Positions 1 through 7,883 of a stretch of 64,000 nt of DNA are shown here, piece after piece (within the stretch, counting starts at the first letter, position 1; each line of letters starts with the position of its first letter). The stretch covers positions 62,001-126,000 of the forward strand of contig JAIYCQ010000048.1 of assembly GCA_027487945.1 (NCBI GenBank). The letters are read 5' to 3'. A program made the translations under genes and the position numbers. A model generated the notes under the pieces. It had not been told where the DNA came from and searched no databases. It was given only the letters and a program-made list of their open reading frames with translations. Source of the DNA: Caulobacteraceae bacterium (GTDB lineage Bacteria > Pseudomonadota > Alphaproteobacteria > Caulobacterales > Caulobacteraceae).

Positions 1-609
1 AACCTGTCCGGCGGCGAGCGTGCCCGCCTGCTGCTGAACCTGGTGGCGATGGATGCGCCGCACATGCTCATCCTCGACGAGCCGACCAACCACCTGGACA
101 TCGACAGTCGCCGGGCTCTGCTGGACGCACTCAACGAGTACGAGGGCGCGGTCATCCTGATCACCCACGACCGGTCGCTGATGGAGCTGGTCGCCGACCG
201 GCTGTGGCTGGCCGCCGACGGCTCGATCAAGCCCTTCGACGGCGACATGGACGACTATGCGAAGTTCGTGATCGACCGGGCCCGCGTCGCCGCCCGCGCG
301 CCGACCCAGGTCAAGCGCGAGGCCGCCGCCGCGGCGCCGGCCGCGCCGCCGGCCGCCCCGAAGCCTGCCGCCGGCATGGCCGGGCCGCTAAGGCGGCGGC
401 TGGAGGCGGCAGAAGCCGTGGTCACGCGCACGACGAAGGCGCTCGAGGAGATCGACGCGGTGCTCGCCGACCCGGGGATCTACGTGAAGGACCCCCGCAA
501 GGCCGCCGAACTCGGCCAGAAGCGCCTCAAGGCCCAGGCCGCCGTCGACAAGGCCGAGGCTGAATGGATGGACATCGCCGAGCAGCTGGCGGCGGTGGAA
601 ACGGCTTAG
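1..609 (+). CDS. ABC-F family ATP-binding protein, C-terminal part (5' end outside window)
   Basis: The reading frame is open from base 1, so the gene starts before the window. The visible 202 residues are the second nucleotide-binding domain of an ABC-F ATPase. The ABC signature LSGGE is at residues 2-6, Walker B with the D-loop (LILDEPTNHLD) follows at about residues 24-34, and the switch histidine is in LITHD. An Ala/Pro-rich linker then leads to a Lys/Glu/Ala-rich C-terminal coiled coil of about 80 residues, as in Uup/YheS-type proteins. No membrane segment is seen, as expected for soluble ABC-F proteins that act on the ribosome. Which ABC-F subfamily it is cannot be told from this part. 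It ends 84 bases before a convergent lipoprotein gene. Confidence 0.9.
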   Translation, partial: NLSGGERARLLLNLVAMDAPHMLILDEPTNHLDIDSRRALLDALNEYEGAVILITHDRSLMELVADRLWLAADGSIKPFDGDMDDYAKFVIDRARVAARAPTQVKREAAAAAPAAPPAAPKPAAGMAGPLRRRLEAAEAVVTRTTKALEEIDAVLADPGIYVKDPRKAAELGQKRLKAQAAVDKAEAEWMDIAEQLAAVETA

Positions 610-692
610 GGCAGCTCCTTCCACCGTCATTGTCACCCTTGTGGCGAGGACCCCGTCCTCGGCTCAACGGCTCGTGGCGAAGCAGGCGCCGC

Positions 693-1019
693 CTAACCGC
701 ACTTCACCTCTGTCACGATACCCGTCTCGGCGTCGAAGACGATGTTCAGCCGGTCGGGGCGGTAGTCCATTGTCACCGGGCAGGTGGTGCAGGCCACGCG
801 CCGCTTCGACGGATCGGTGGGCACCGGGATTTCACTCCGATTGCGGCCGACCAGATACTGCAGCTCGCCCGATTTGCAGGAGTCCTCCGGCGGCGGCGGG
901 GGCAGCGGCATGGTCGGCGCTTCGGTGACGCGCGGCGGCGGCGGCGGCGCGGGGGCGGGCGTCGAGGCGCAGGCCGACAGGGTCAGCACCGCGGCGAGCG
1001 TGGTCAGCTTGCGGATCAT
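693..1019 (-). CDS. I78 family peptidase inhibitor-like lipoprotein
   Basis: A 108-residue protein. The N-terminus has a short basic region, a hydrophobic stretch and a lipobox (LSAC), so it should be a lipoprotein. A Pro-rich linker follows, then a compact domain with Cys near its start, the pattern LVGRN, a paired Cys (ACTTC), TMDYRPDRLN and a terminal CG. That pattern is typical of the I78 (potato-inhibitor-I-like) family. The likely role is to inhibit serine peptidases in the periplasm; this is inferred from family. The ATG at 1019 was chosen over upstream in-frame codons because it gives the clean signal peptide and overlaps the holC stop codon by 4 bases, suggesting translational coupling. 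Confidence 0.8.
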   Translation of the reverse strand: MIRKLTTLAAVLTLSACASTPAPAPPPPPRVTEAPTMPLPPPPPEDSCKSGELQYLVGRNRSEIPVPTDPSKRRVACTTCPVTMDYRPDRLNIVFDAETGIVTEVKCG

Positions 1020-1480
1020 GCCTTTTTCTCCCATCCGCGCTCGGCCTGCTGCCAGTAGCTGACCGGCAGGCCCTGCGCCTTGAACGTCTTCCACCGGACG
1101 CGGGCGGCGGCGAGGGCCGCATCGTCGCGACCATCGAACAGCACGATACACCGCTCATGGGGCGACAGGTCACCCGGTTCGGCGTCATCGATCAGGAAAA
1201 GGGCATGGGCCCCGTTCGGGTTGTCCTGCCCGGTGGTCAGCAGGATGGGCTGGTGATCGGCGAAGGGCTCGTCGGCCGTGCCGTGCGCCAGGAAACTGTC
1301 CTCGCGATAGCTCCACAGCCAGCCGTCGAGGTGTTCTATCCGGTCAGCTCCGGCGGCCCGCACCAGCGCCCGCCAGCCCCGCTTGAGCGTCTTGTCCAGC
1401 AGGTCAGGCAGCACCTGGTCGAGCGACGAGCGCTCCAGATGGTAGAACCAGACCTCGCAGGGTGGATTGCTCAAACTCAT
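1016..1480 (-). CDS. holC: DNA polymerase III subunit chi
   Basis: A 154-residue HolC protein. The N-terminal EVWFYHLERSSLDQVLPDLLDK and the later WSYREDSFLAHG and PILLTT motifs match the chi subunit, which binds SSB and links it to the clamp loader. The length fits the family. The start is placed at the ATG at 1480. An upstream in-frame ATG would add only five residues encoded by a dispersed repeat. The chosen ATG is the first codon after the repeat edge, whose AAGGA lies four bases upstream as a probable ribosome-binding site. The gene is downstream of pepA on the same strand, a common pairing in proteobacteria, and overlaps the I78 lipoprotein gene. Confidence 0.92.
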   Translation of the reverse strand: MSLSNPPCEVWFYHLERSSLDQVLPDLLDKTLKRGWRALVRAAGADRIEHLDGWLWSYREDSFLAHGTADEPFADHQPILLTTGQDNPNGAHALFLIDDAEPGDLSPHERCIVLFDGRDDAALAAARVRWKTFKAQGLPVSYWQQAERGWEKKA

Positions 1481-1521
1481 TGCGTCCTTCGACACGGCCT
1501 TTCAGGCCCGCTCAGGATGAC
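1481..1521 (-). repeat. Dispersed palindromic repeat, copy A
   Basis: About 40 bases running GCGTCCTTCGACACGG ... CTCAGGATGAC on the plus strand. It is the reverse complement of copies B, D, F and G. The centre holds a small internal palindrome (GGCC..GGCCC type). With copy B it forms an inverted pair separated by about 45 bases. Its edge touches the holC start codon. Confidence 0.85.
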
Positions 1522-1565
1522 CGGATTTGTGGGCAAGACAAACCCGGTGACATCAACCCCTCCAA

Positions 1566-1606
1566 GTCATCCTGAGCAGCGCCGAAGGCGCGTGTCGAAG
1601 GACGCA
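1566..1606 (+). repeat. Dispersed palindromic repeat, copy B
   Basis: Forward copy, GTCATCCTGAGC ... GTGTCGAAGGACGCA, with centre GCGCCGAAGGCGC able to form a small hairpin. It is the partner of copy A, and the two can fold into one long hairpin. It ends 10 bases from the pepA stop codon, so it lies in the pepA-holC spacer. Confidence 0.85.
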
Positions 1607-1616
1607 CCGAGCCGGA

Positions 1617-3098
1617 TCAGACCTCGTACTTGTCGGTGACCATCTGGTTCAGCAGGCGAACGCCGAAGCCGACCGCGCCGTCGGGGATGGTCGGGACCGT
1701 CGAGGGCTTCTTCCAGGCGGTGCCGGCGATGTCCAGGTGGGCCCAGGGAACGCCGTTGACGAACTTCTGCAGAAAGAGGGCCGCGGTGATCGAGCCGCCC
1801 GCCCGGCCGTTGCCGGTGTTCTTCAGGTCGGCGACCATGCTCTCGATCTGCTTGTTGTAGGCGTCCGGCAGCGGCAGCCGCCACAGCGCCTCGCCGGAGG
1901 CCTTTGACGCCGCCAGCAGGTTCTCTGACAAGGTGTCGTCGTTGCTGAACAGCCCCGCGTAGTCGTTGCCGAGCGAGATGATGATCGCGCCGGTCAGCGT
2001 GGCGAGGTCGACCATGAACTGCGGCTTGAAGCGGTCCTGGCAGTACCAGAGGGCGTCGGCCAGAACGAGGCGGCCTTCAGCGTCGGTGTTGATGATCTCG
2101 ATGGTCTGCCCGGACATCGAGGTGACCACGTCGCCGGGGCGCTGGGCGTTGCCGTCGGGCATGTTCTCGACAAGGCCGAGAATGCCAATGGCGTTGACCT
2201 TGGCCTTGCGGCCGGCCAGGGCGTGCATGAGGCCGGCCACGGCGGCCGAGCCGCCCATGTCCCACTTCATGTCTTCCATGCCGTCGGCCGGCTTGAGGCT
2301 GATGCCGCCGGTGTCGAAGGTCACGCCCTTGCCAACGAAGGCGATCGGCTGGCTGTCGCCGCCGTTCTTCCACTGGATGACGACCAGCTGGCTGTCGCGG
2401 ATCGAGCCCTGGCCGACGCCGAGCAGGCTGCCCATGCCGAGGCGCGCCATCTCGGCCTCGCCGAGCACCTCGACCTCGAGGCCCAGCGATTCGAGCGCCT
2501 TGACCCGGCGTGCGTACTCGGCCGGGAACAGCACGTTCGGCGGTTCGGAGACCAGGTCGCGCGAGAAGTAGATAGCCTCCGCCAGCGCCTTGAGCGGGGC
2601 GAAGGCGGCTTCGGCGGCGGCGACGTCGTCGGTAATGACCGTGACCACCTCGATCGAGGGCTTCTTCTCGGCCTTCTCGGTGGTCAGGTACTTGTCGAAG
2701 CGGTAAGCGGCCAGAAGCGCGCCGAGCGCGGCGCGCGCGGCCTCTTCGGCGCCGGCCAGCGCCACATGAAGGACCTTGGCTCCGGACAGCTTCACCGCGC
2801 CATAGGCCTGCGCCGCGAACCGCTCGGCCGCTTCCCCGCCCATGCCGGCGGCGGGGCCGGCGCCGACGGCCAGCAGGCGCTGGACGTCCAGGCCGGCCGG
2901 CGCGATCAGCTCTACGGTCTGGCCCGGCTTGCCCGCGAAGCGGGGCGCGGCGGACAGGGCGCGGGACAGCCCGCCCGACGTCGCGGCGTCCATGGCCTGG
3001 GCTGCCGCGGACATCTGCCCGTTCTCGAAGACCATGACGGCGACGGCGCCGCCGGAGGGAAACCGGCCGGCGTCGGAGGCGACGAACTCGATGCGCAT
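1617..3098 (-). CDS. pepA: Leucyl aminopeptidase (M17 family)
   Basis: A 493-residue cytosolic aminopeptidase that removes N-terminal residues from peptides using two metal ions. The family signature NTDAEGRL is at residues 337-344. The metal-ligand segment KGVTFDTGG begins at about residue 257, followed by KWDMGGSAAV. The N-terminal macro-like domain is more variable, as is usual. The ATG at 3098 is preceded by CAGGAGCG, a good ribosome-binding site, and the length fits the family. A much longer open frame continues upstream but runs antisense into lptF and is not real. The gene is divergent from lptF, with holC downstream beyond a repeat pair. Confidence 0.96.
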   Translation of the reverse strand: MRIEFVASDAGRFPSGGAVAVMVFENGQMSAAAQAMDAATSGGLSRALSAAPRFAGKPGQTVELIAPAGLDVQRLLAVGAGPAAGMGGEAAERFAAQAYGAVKLSGAKVLHVALAGAEEAARAALGALLAAYRFDKYLTTEKAEKKPSIEVVTVITDDVAAAEAAFAPLKALAEAIYFSRDLVSEPPNVLFPAEYARRVKALESLGLEVEVLGEAEMARLGMGSLLGVGQGSIRDSQLVVIQWKNGGDSQPIAFVGKGVTFDTGGISLKPADGMEDMKWDMGGSAAVAGLMHALAGRKAKVNAIGILGLVENMPDGNAQRPGDVVTSMSGQTIEIINTDAEGRLVLADALWYCQDRFKPQFMVDLATLTGAIIISLGNDYAGLFSNDDTLSENLLAASKASGEALWRLPLPDAYNKQIESMVADLKNTGNGRAGGSITAALFLQKFVNGVPWAHLDIAGTAWKKPSTVPTIPDGAVGFGVRLLNQMVTDKYEV

Positions 3099-3163
3099 GG
3101 AACGCTCCTGAAAGTGGTTGGCGCGGCATAGTCCAACCCGCGTCGCGAGGGAAGCGCGGGCGG

Positions 3164-3191
3164 TTGTTTCCGGGGCCTTCGGGGGTATAGA
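3164..3191 (+). promoter_or_regulatory. Putative sigma-70 promoter of the lptF operon
   Basis: TTGTTT, 16 bases, then TATAGA, in the intergenic region divergent from pepA. It would start transcription about 50 bases before the lptF ATG. This is a by-eye match only. Confidence 0.4.
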
Positions 3192-3248
3192 ACGGACCAC
3201 CCCTGATTTGGGGTTTCCCCGACCCCTCCACGGGCCCAGCTTCCCCCA

Positions 3249-4409
3249 ATGCGTCTGATCGAGCGCTATCTTTTCCGCCAGCTGCTGACGCCGACCCTGC
3301 TGGCCACCGCCGCGCTGGGCGCCGTCGGTCTGCTGAGCCAAAGTCTCGGGCGGCTCGATATCATCATCGAGCAGCGCCAGACGGCGTGGGTCTATCTTCA
3401 GGTCATCCTGCTGGCGATGCCGCAGCTGATGAACCTGATCCTGCCGATCGCGATCTTCGTCGCCGCGCTTGTGGCGCTGAACCGGCTGCAGTCCGACCAT
3501 GAGCTGGTGGTCTGCCAGGCCGGCGGGATGAGCCGCTGGCGCCTGATCTCGCCGGCCGTACGGCTGGCGACGCTGGCGGTCCTCGTCGGGCTCATCGTCA
3601 ATCTGTGGGTCCAGCCGGCGTCCTACCGCGCGATGCGCGAGATCGTCTCGGCGGCGCGCAGTGATGTGGCCGCCACCCTCGTGCGCGAGGGCGAGTTCTC
3701 CGAACCGGCCCCGCGGCTGACCGTGTACGGCCAAACCGTCGATCCGGACGGCAAGATCCGCAACCTGTTCATCCATCACCGCAAGCTGGATGGCGGCGCG
3801 ACGACCTATACGGCCCGGGAAGGCCGCATCACCGAGCGCGGCGGCAAGCCGGTGCTGGTCATGCGCAACGGCTCGAACCAGGAATTCTCCACCACCGGCG
3901 TCCTGAACTACCTGTCGTTCGAGGAGTACGCGCTTGAACTGGCGCCGTTCCTGAGCGCCTCCGACAGCGTCACCTACAAGGCCTCCGACCGCTATCTGCA
4001 CGAACTGTTCAGGCCTGACCTGACCCAGGAGTATGAGAAAAAGAACCGCGACAAGCTGCTGGCCGAAGGGCACTCGCGCCTCGCCTCGCCGCTCTACAGC
4101 CTGGCCTTCATGGCGCTGGCCCTGGCGGCGGTCCTGGGATCGAGCTTCAGCCGTCTCGGCTATGGCCGGCGCATTGCGGTGGTTGGGGCCGCGGCGGCCG
4201 GGGTGCGCATCTTCGGCTTTGCGGTTCAGGCCGCCTGCGAGGACACGCCGGCCCTGAACCTGCTTCAGTACCTGATCCCGCTCGCGACCATGGCCTGGGG
4301 ATTTGGCCAGCTGTACCGTCCGGTCCAGCGGCGGTCGGGATGGCGCGAATGGTTGCCGTTCGGCCTGACGGGAGCGCGTGAGAAGCCCGCGGCAGGGGTG
4401 GCCGTATGA
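3249..4409 (+). CDS. lptF: LPS export ABC transporter permease LptF
   Basis: A 386-residue inner-membrane protein of the YjgP/YjgQ family. Three hydrophobic segments lie in the first ~120 residues and three more in the last ~110. Between them is a periplasmic beta-jellyroll region of about 150 residues, the usual LptF layout. It begins MRLIERYLFRQLL, typical of LptF. Together with LptG and the ATPase LptB (not in this window) it extracts LPS from the inner membrane and passes it to the LptC-LptA bridge and LptD. Its TGA overlaps the lptG ATG by 4 bases. Confidence 0.95.
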   Translation: MRLIERYLFRQLLTPTLLATAALGAVGLLSQSLGRLDIIIEQRQTAWVYLQVILLAMPQLMNLILPIAIFVAALVALNRLQSDHELVVCQAGGMSRWRLISPAVRLATLAVLVGLIVNLWVQPASYRAMREIVSAARSDVAATLVREGEFSEPAPRLTVYGQTVDPDGKIRNLFIHHRKLDGGATTYTAREGRITERGGKPVLVMRNGSNQEFSTTGVLNYLSFEEYALELAPFLSASDSVTYKASDRYLHELFRPDLTQEYEKKNRDKLLAEGHSRLASPLYSLAFMALALAAVLGSSFSRLGYGRRIAVVGAAAAGVRIFGFAVQAACEDTPALNLLQYLIPLATMAWGFGQLYRPVQRRSGWREWLPFGLTGAREKPAAGVAV

Positions 4410-5554
4410 ATCTGAGTGTCGGACGACTCGAACGCTACGTGCTGTCGCGCACCCTGCTGGGCGTGGCCGGCGCCCTGGCGGTCATCGGCTCGGTCATCCT
4501 GTTGATCGACTTCGTGGAGGTGTCGCGCACCGTGGGCGGACGCGGCGACGCCGGCTTTCCGCGCCTGCTGTGGCTGACGCTGCTGAAAGCCCCGTCGACC
4601 ATCCTGACCCTGCTGCCGTTCGCCTTCCTGTTCGGAACCCTGGCGGCGTTTGTCGGCCTCAACCGCCGCAGTGAGCTGATCGCCATGCGGGCGGCCGGGG
4701 TGTCGGCCTGGCGCTTCATCCTGCCCGCCACCGGGGCGGCCTTCCTCGTCGGCGCCGTGACCATCGCGGCGCTTAACCCGCTGACGGCGATGCTCGGCGC
4801 GCAGTTCGAACAGTCCCGCGACGCGGTGCTGGAGGAATTCCAGACCTCGACGCCGAAGGACACATGGCTGCGGCAGGGCGACGACTCCTCCCAGGTGGTG
4901 ATCCGCGCCCGGTCCCACGACCAGGTCGACGGCACGGTTCGGCTGAAGGACGTTTCGATGTTCGTCTACCGTATCGTCGCCGGCGGCGGTCTGGAGTTCT
5001 CCCGCCGGATCGAGGCGGACGAAGCGCGCCTGATGCCCGGCTACTGGCAGCTGACGGGCGTGCGCGAGGCGGCGCCCGGGGCAGGCTCCGTCCGCTCCGA
5101 GACCCTGTCCATCCCCTCTACGCTCGACGAACAGGCGGCGATCGAACGCTTTACGACCCCCGAGGCGATCGCCTTCTGGCGGCTGCCGGCGACCATCCGC
5201 GGCACGGAGGCGGCCGGCTTCTCCGCCCTGCCCTACCGGCTTCGCCTGCACCAGCTGCTGGCCACGCCCATCCTGTTTGCCGCCATGTCCCTGCTGGCGG
5301 CCGCCTTCTCGCTGCGGCTGATGCGTCTGGGGGGCCTGGCCGCCCTGGCCGGTTCCGGCGTGGCGCTGGGCTTTCTGTTCTTCTTCTTCAACCAGTTCTG
5401 CGGCGCCCTGGGCAAGGCCGAGATCGTGCCCGCCTTCGCCGCCGCCTGGGCCCCGCCGCTTCTGGCGCTGTTATCGGGACTGACGTTGCTTTGCTATACG
5501 GAAGACGGTGGAATCGTGCGGGGGCGCGTCGCCGGGAGGAAGACCGTCGCATGA
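4406..5554 (+). CDS. lptG: LPS export ABC transporter permease LptG
   Basis: A 382-residue partner of LptF with the same layout: N-terminal membrane segments, a periplasmic jellyroll domain (about residues 130-260) and a C-terminal three-helix membrane bundle. The N-terminus LERYVLSRTLLG and the segment FVGLNRRSELIAMRAAGVS, containing the coupling-helix region that contacts LptB, are typical of LptG. It starts inside the lptF stop codon, and its own TGA overlaps the lptD ATG. The two permeases should therefore be made in equal amounts and coupled to their outer-membrane acceptor. Confidence 0.95.
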   Translation: MNLSVGRLERYVLSRTLLGVAGALAVIGSVILLIDFVEVSRTVGGRGDAGFPRLLWLTLLKAPSTILTLLPFAFLFGTLAAFVGLNRRSELIAMRAAGVSAWRFILPATGAAFLVGAVTIAALNPLTAMLGAQFEQSRDAVLEEFQTSTPKDTWLRQGDDSSQVVIRARSHDQVDGTVRLKDVSMFVYRIVAGGGLEFSRRIEADEARLMPGYWQLTGVREAAPGAGSVRSETLSIPSTLDEQAAIERFTTPEAIAFWRLPATIRGTEAAGFSALPYRLRLHQLLATPILFAAMSLLAAAFSLRLMRLGGLAALAGSGVALGFLFFFFNQFCGALGKAEIVPAFAAAWAPPLLALLSGLTLLCYTEDGGIVRGRVAGRKTVA

Positions 5555-7827
5555 CGACCACCAGACGAGCGCTGACGGGGGCCCGGGGGCGCCGAGTCCT
5601 GCTGGCCGGCGTCGCCGGCGCGGCTCTGACGGCCGCCGCCCCGGCCCTGGCCCAGGACTTCGCCGCCATTCCCACAGCCCCGCCGACGCCGGCCCCTGTC
5701 GCCGACGGCCTCGGCGAGGCGGGCTTCTACCTGGAGTCCGACACCCTCATCCAGGACGACGGCGCCCAGGTCGTCACAGCCGAGGGCGACGTCGAGGTCC
5801 GCTATCGCGGCCGCACCCTGCGCGCGCGCTCCCTCGTCTATGACATGCGAAAGGGCCTGATCACCGCGCGCGGCGAGGTGGTGATCATCGATCCGACCGG
5901 CGCGGTCACCTTCGCCGACGAGATGGTGCTGGACGAGGAGATGCGCGCCGGTGTGGCGCGCGGCTTCTCGGCCCGCCTGCAGAACAACGTCAAGCTCGCC
6001 GCCAGCACCGCGGTGCGCCGCAGCGACCTCATCAATGAGCTGACCCAGGCGATCTATACGCCCTGCGAGATCTGCGCCGAGGACAAGACCAAGGCGCCGA
6101 CCTGGTCGATCCGGGCCGACAAGGTGGTGCAGGACCGCGAGAAGCAGGTCATCTACTACCGCAACGCCGTCATCGAGATGTGGGGCCTGCCGGTCTTCTA
6201 CGCCCCGGTCTTCTGGCACCCTGACCCCACCGCCGACCGCAAGAGCGGCCTGCTGGCGCCCAAGGTGGTCGGCTCCGATCGCCGCGGCCTGTCGTATGAG
6301 CAGCCCTACGCCCTGATCATCTCGCCGTCCGAGGACCTGGTGATCAGCCCGCAGATCAACACGAAGGTGAACCCCTTCCTGAACCTGCAGTGGCGCAAGC
6401 GGTTCTGGTCCGGCCAGATCGAGGCGCGGGTCGGCTTCACCTACGAGCGCGACCTCGACGGCGACGGCGACCGGCTCGGCGACCTGACCTCGCGCAGCTA
6501 CATCCTGGCCGACGGCGCCTTCCAGATCGACGAGAACTGGCGCTGGGGCTTCGCGGCGGAGCGGACCTCCGACGACCTGCTGTTCGACAAGTACGACGTC
6601 ACCAACGTCTACGAACAACGCGGCCTGATGCCGTCGGACGACCGTCGCCTGACCTCGCAGCTCTACGCCGTACGCCAGGATGAGCGGTCGTGGTTCTCGG
6701 TCGCCGCGCTCAGCATCCAGGGCCTGCGACCGACCGACATCGACCGCACCTTCCCCACGATCGCCCCCCTGATCGAAGGACGCTGGGAGCCGGAAGGCCC
6801 CGTGCTCGGCGGGCGGCTGCGCCTGCAGGGCAGCGCCGTAGCCCTGACCCGCGAGCAGTCGCAGTTCGTCGCCAGCCAGCCCGGCACGGACAGCCGCCGC
6901 GCCAGCGCCATGGCCGACTGGCGTGACACCTTCACCTTCACCAACGGCCTGCGCGTCTCGCCGTTCGCGCAGGTTCGGGCCGACGTCTACAGCCTCGAGG
7001 AGCTGGCCGCCCCCGGGCCCGTATCCGAGACCGCCACCCGGGCCCTGGGCGTCGCGGGCGTCGACGTCAGCTACCCGCTCGTCCGTCGCGACGGCGACCG
7101 CACCATCGTGCTCGAGCCCCTGCTGCAGTTGGCGCTGTCGCCCGACAACGACCTCGGAGCGCCGATCCCCAACGAGGACAGCGCGGTGCTGGAGTTCGAC
7201 GAGACCAACCTGCTGCGGGCGAACAAGTTTCCGGGCTTCGACCGCTACGAAGGCGGTCGGCGGATCAACGTCGGGGCCCGCGCCAGCGTCATGTATGACG
7301 ACGGTCGCGGCGGTAGCATCCTCATCGGGCGCACGTTCCGCAGCGAGCCGGACCCGCAGTTCCCGGCCCGCAGCGGTCTGCAGACCAGCAAGTCGGACTG
7401 GATCGTCGCCGCCGAGGGGCGTCCGTTCGAGAGCGTGAACTTCTTCACCCGCGCCCGGTTCAGCGAGGACAAGGGCGACGTGCGGCGGTTCGAGGTCGGG
7501 GTGGACGTCAACACGACCCGCGCCCGCGGCTTTGTCCGCTACCTGCGGGACAACCAGGACATCACCGGCGTCCAGCGCGAGGACCTCGACTTCGCCGGCG
7601 AGGTGATGATCTCGGGCAACTGGGGCGTGACCTTCGCCGGCGTCCGCGATGTCGAGAGCGACGTCTGGCGCCGGCAGGAACTGGGCGGCCTGTACCGCGA
7701 CGACTGCCTCGATATCGCCGTCGTCTGGGTGCAGGAAGAGACCTACAACAGGTCGCTGGGTCCGTCGGACTCGGTGGTCCTGCGCCTAACGCTCGCCACA
7801 TTGGGCGATAAAGGCTACAGCCAGTGA
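5551..7827 (+). CDS. lptD: LPS assembly protein LptD
   Basis: A 758-residue outer-membrane protein that inserts LPS into the outer leaflet. A signal peptide ends at about ALAQ (residues 31-34). An OstA/LptA-like beta-jellyroll follows (LIQDDGAQVVTAEGDVEVRYRGRTL region, about residues 65-170), with a Cys pair in TPCEICAED. The rest is a large beta-barrel rich in alternating polar and aromatic strands. The ATG at 5551 was chosen because it overlaps the lptG stop by 4 bases and gives a proper signal peptide. The same frame is open further upstream inside lptG, but that part is not coding. Confidence 0.95.
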   Translation: MTTTRRALTGARGRRVLLAGVAGAALTAAAPALAQDFAAIPTAPPTPAPVADGLGEAGFYLESDTLIQDDGAQVVTAEGDVEVRYRGRTLRARSLVYDMRKGLITARGEVVIIDPTGAVTFADEMVLDEEMRAGVARGFSARLQNNVKLAASTAVRRSDLINELTQAIYTPCEICAEDKTKAPTWSIRADKVVQDREKQVIYYRNAVIEMWGLPVFYAPVFWHPDPTADRKSGLLAPKVVGSDRRGLSYEQPYALIISPSEDLVISPQINTKVNPFLNLQWRKRFWSGQIEARVGFTYERDLDGDGDRLGDLTSRSYILADGAFQIDENWRWGFAAERTSDDLLFDKYDVTNVYEQRGLMPSDDRRLTSQLYAVRQDERSWFSVAALSIQGLRPTDIDRTFPTIAPLIEGRWEPEGPVLGGRLRLQGSAVALTREQSQFVASQPGTDSRRASAMADWRDTFTFTNGLRVSPFAQVRADVYSLEELAAPGPVSETATRALGVAGVDVSYPLVRRDGDRTIVLEPLLQLALSPDNDLGAPIPNEDSAVLEFDETNLLRANKFPGFDRYEGGRRINVGARASVMYDDGRGGSILIGRTFRSEPDPQFPARSGLQTSKSDWIVAAEGRPFESVNFFTRARFSEDKGDVRRFEVGVDVNTTRARGFVRYLRDNQDITGVQREDLDFAGEVMISGNWGVTFAGVRDVESDVWRRQELGGLYRDDCLDIAVVWVQEETYNRSLGPSDSVVLRLTLATLGDKGYSQ

Positions 7828-7883
7828 CGGAGGGACGGAGCCATGCGGATCCGCCCGTCGGAGCATTCAGGGGAACGACTAGA

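Noticed and set aside
3099..4073. Upstream in-frame extension of pepA to 818 residues
   Set aside because: It runs antisense through lptF, is His/Gln/Arg-rich as expected for shadow frames in high-GC DNA, and exceeds the normal family length by over 300 residues.
4864..5550. Long in-frame extension upstream of lptD
   Set aside because: It lies entirely inside lptG in another frame and is Arg/Gly/Pro-rich; the ATG at 5551 gives a normal signal peptide.
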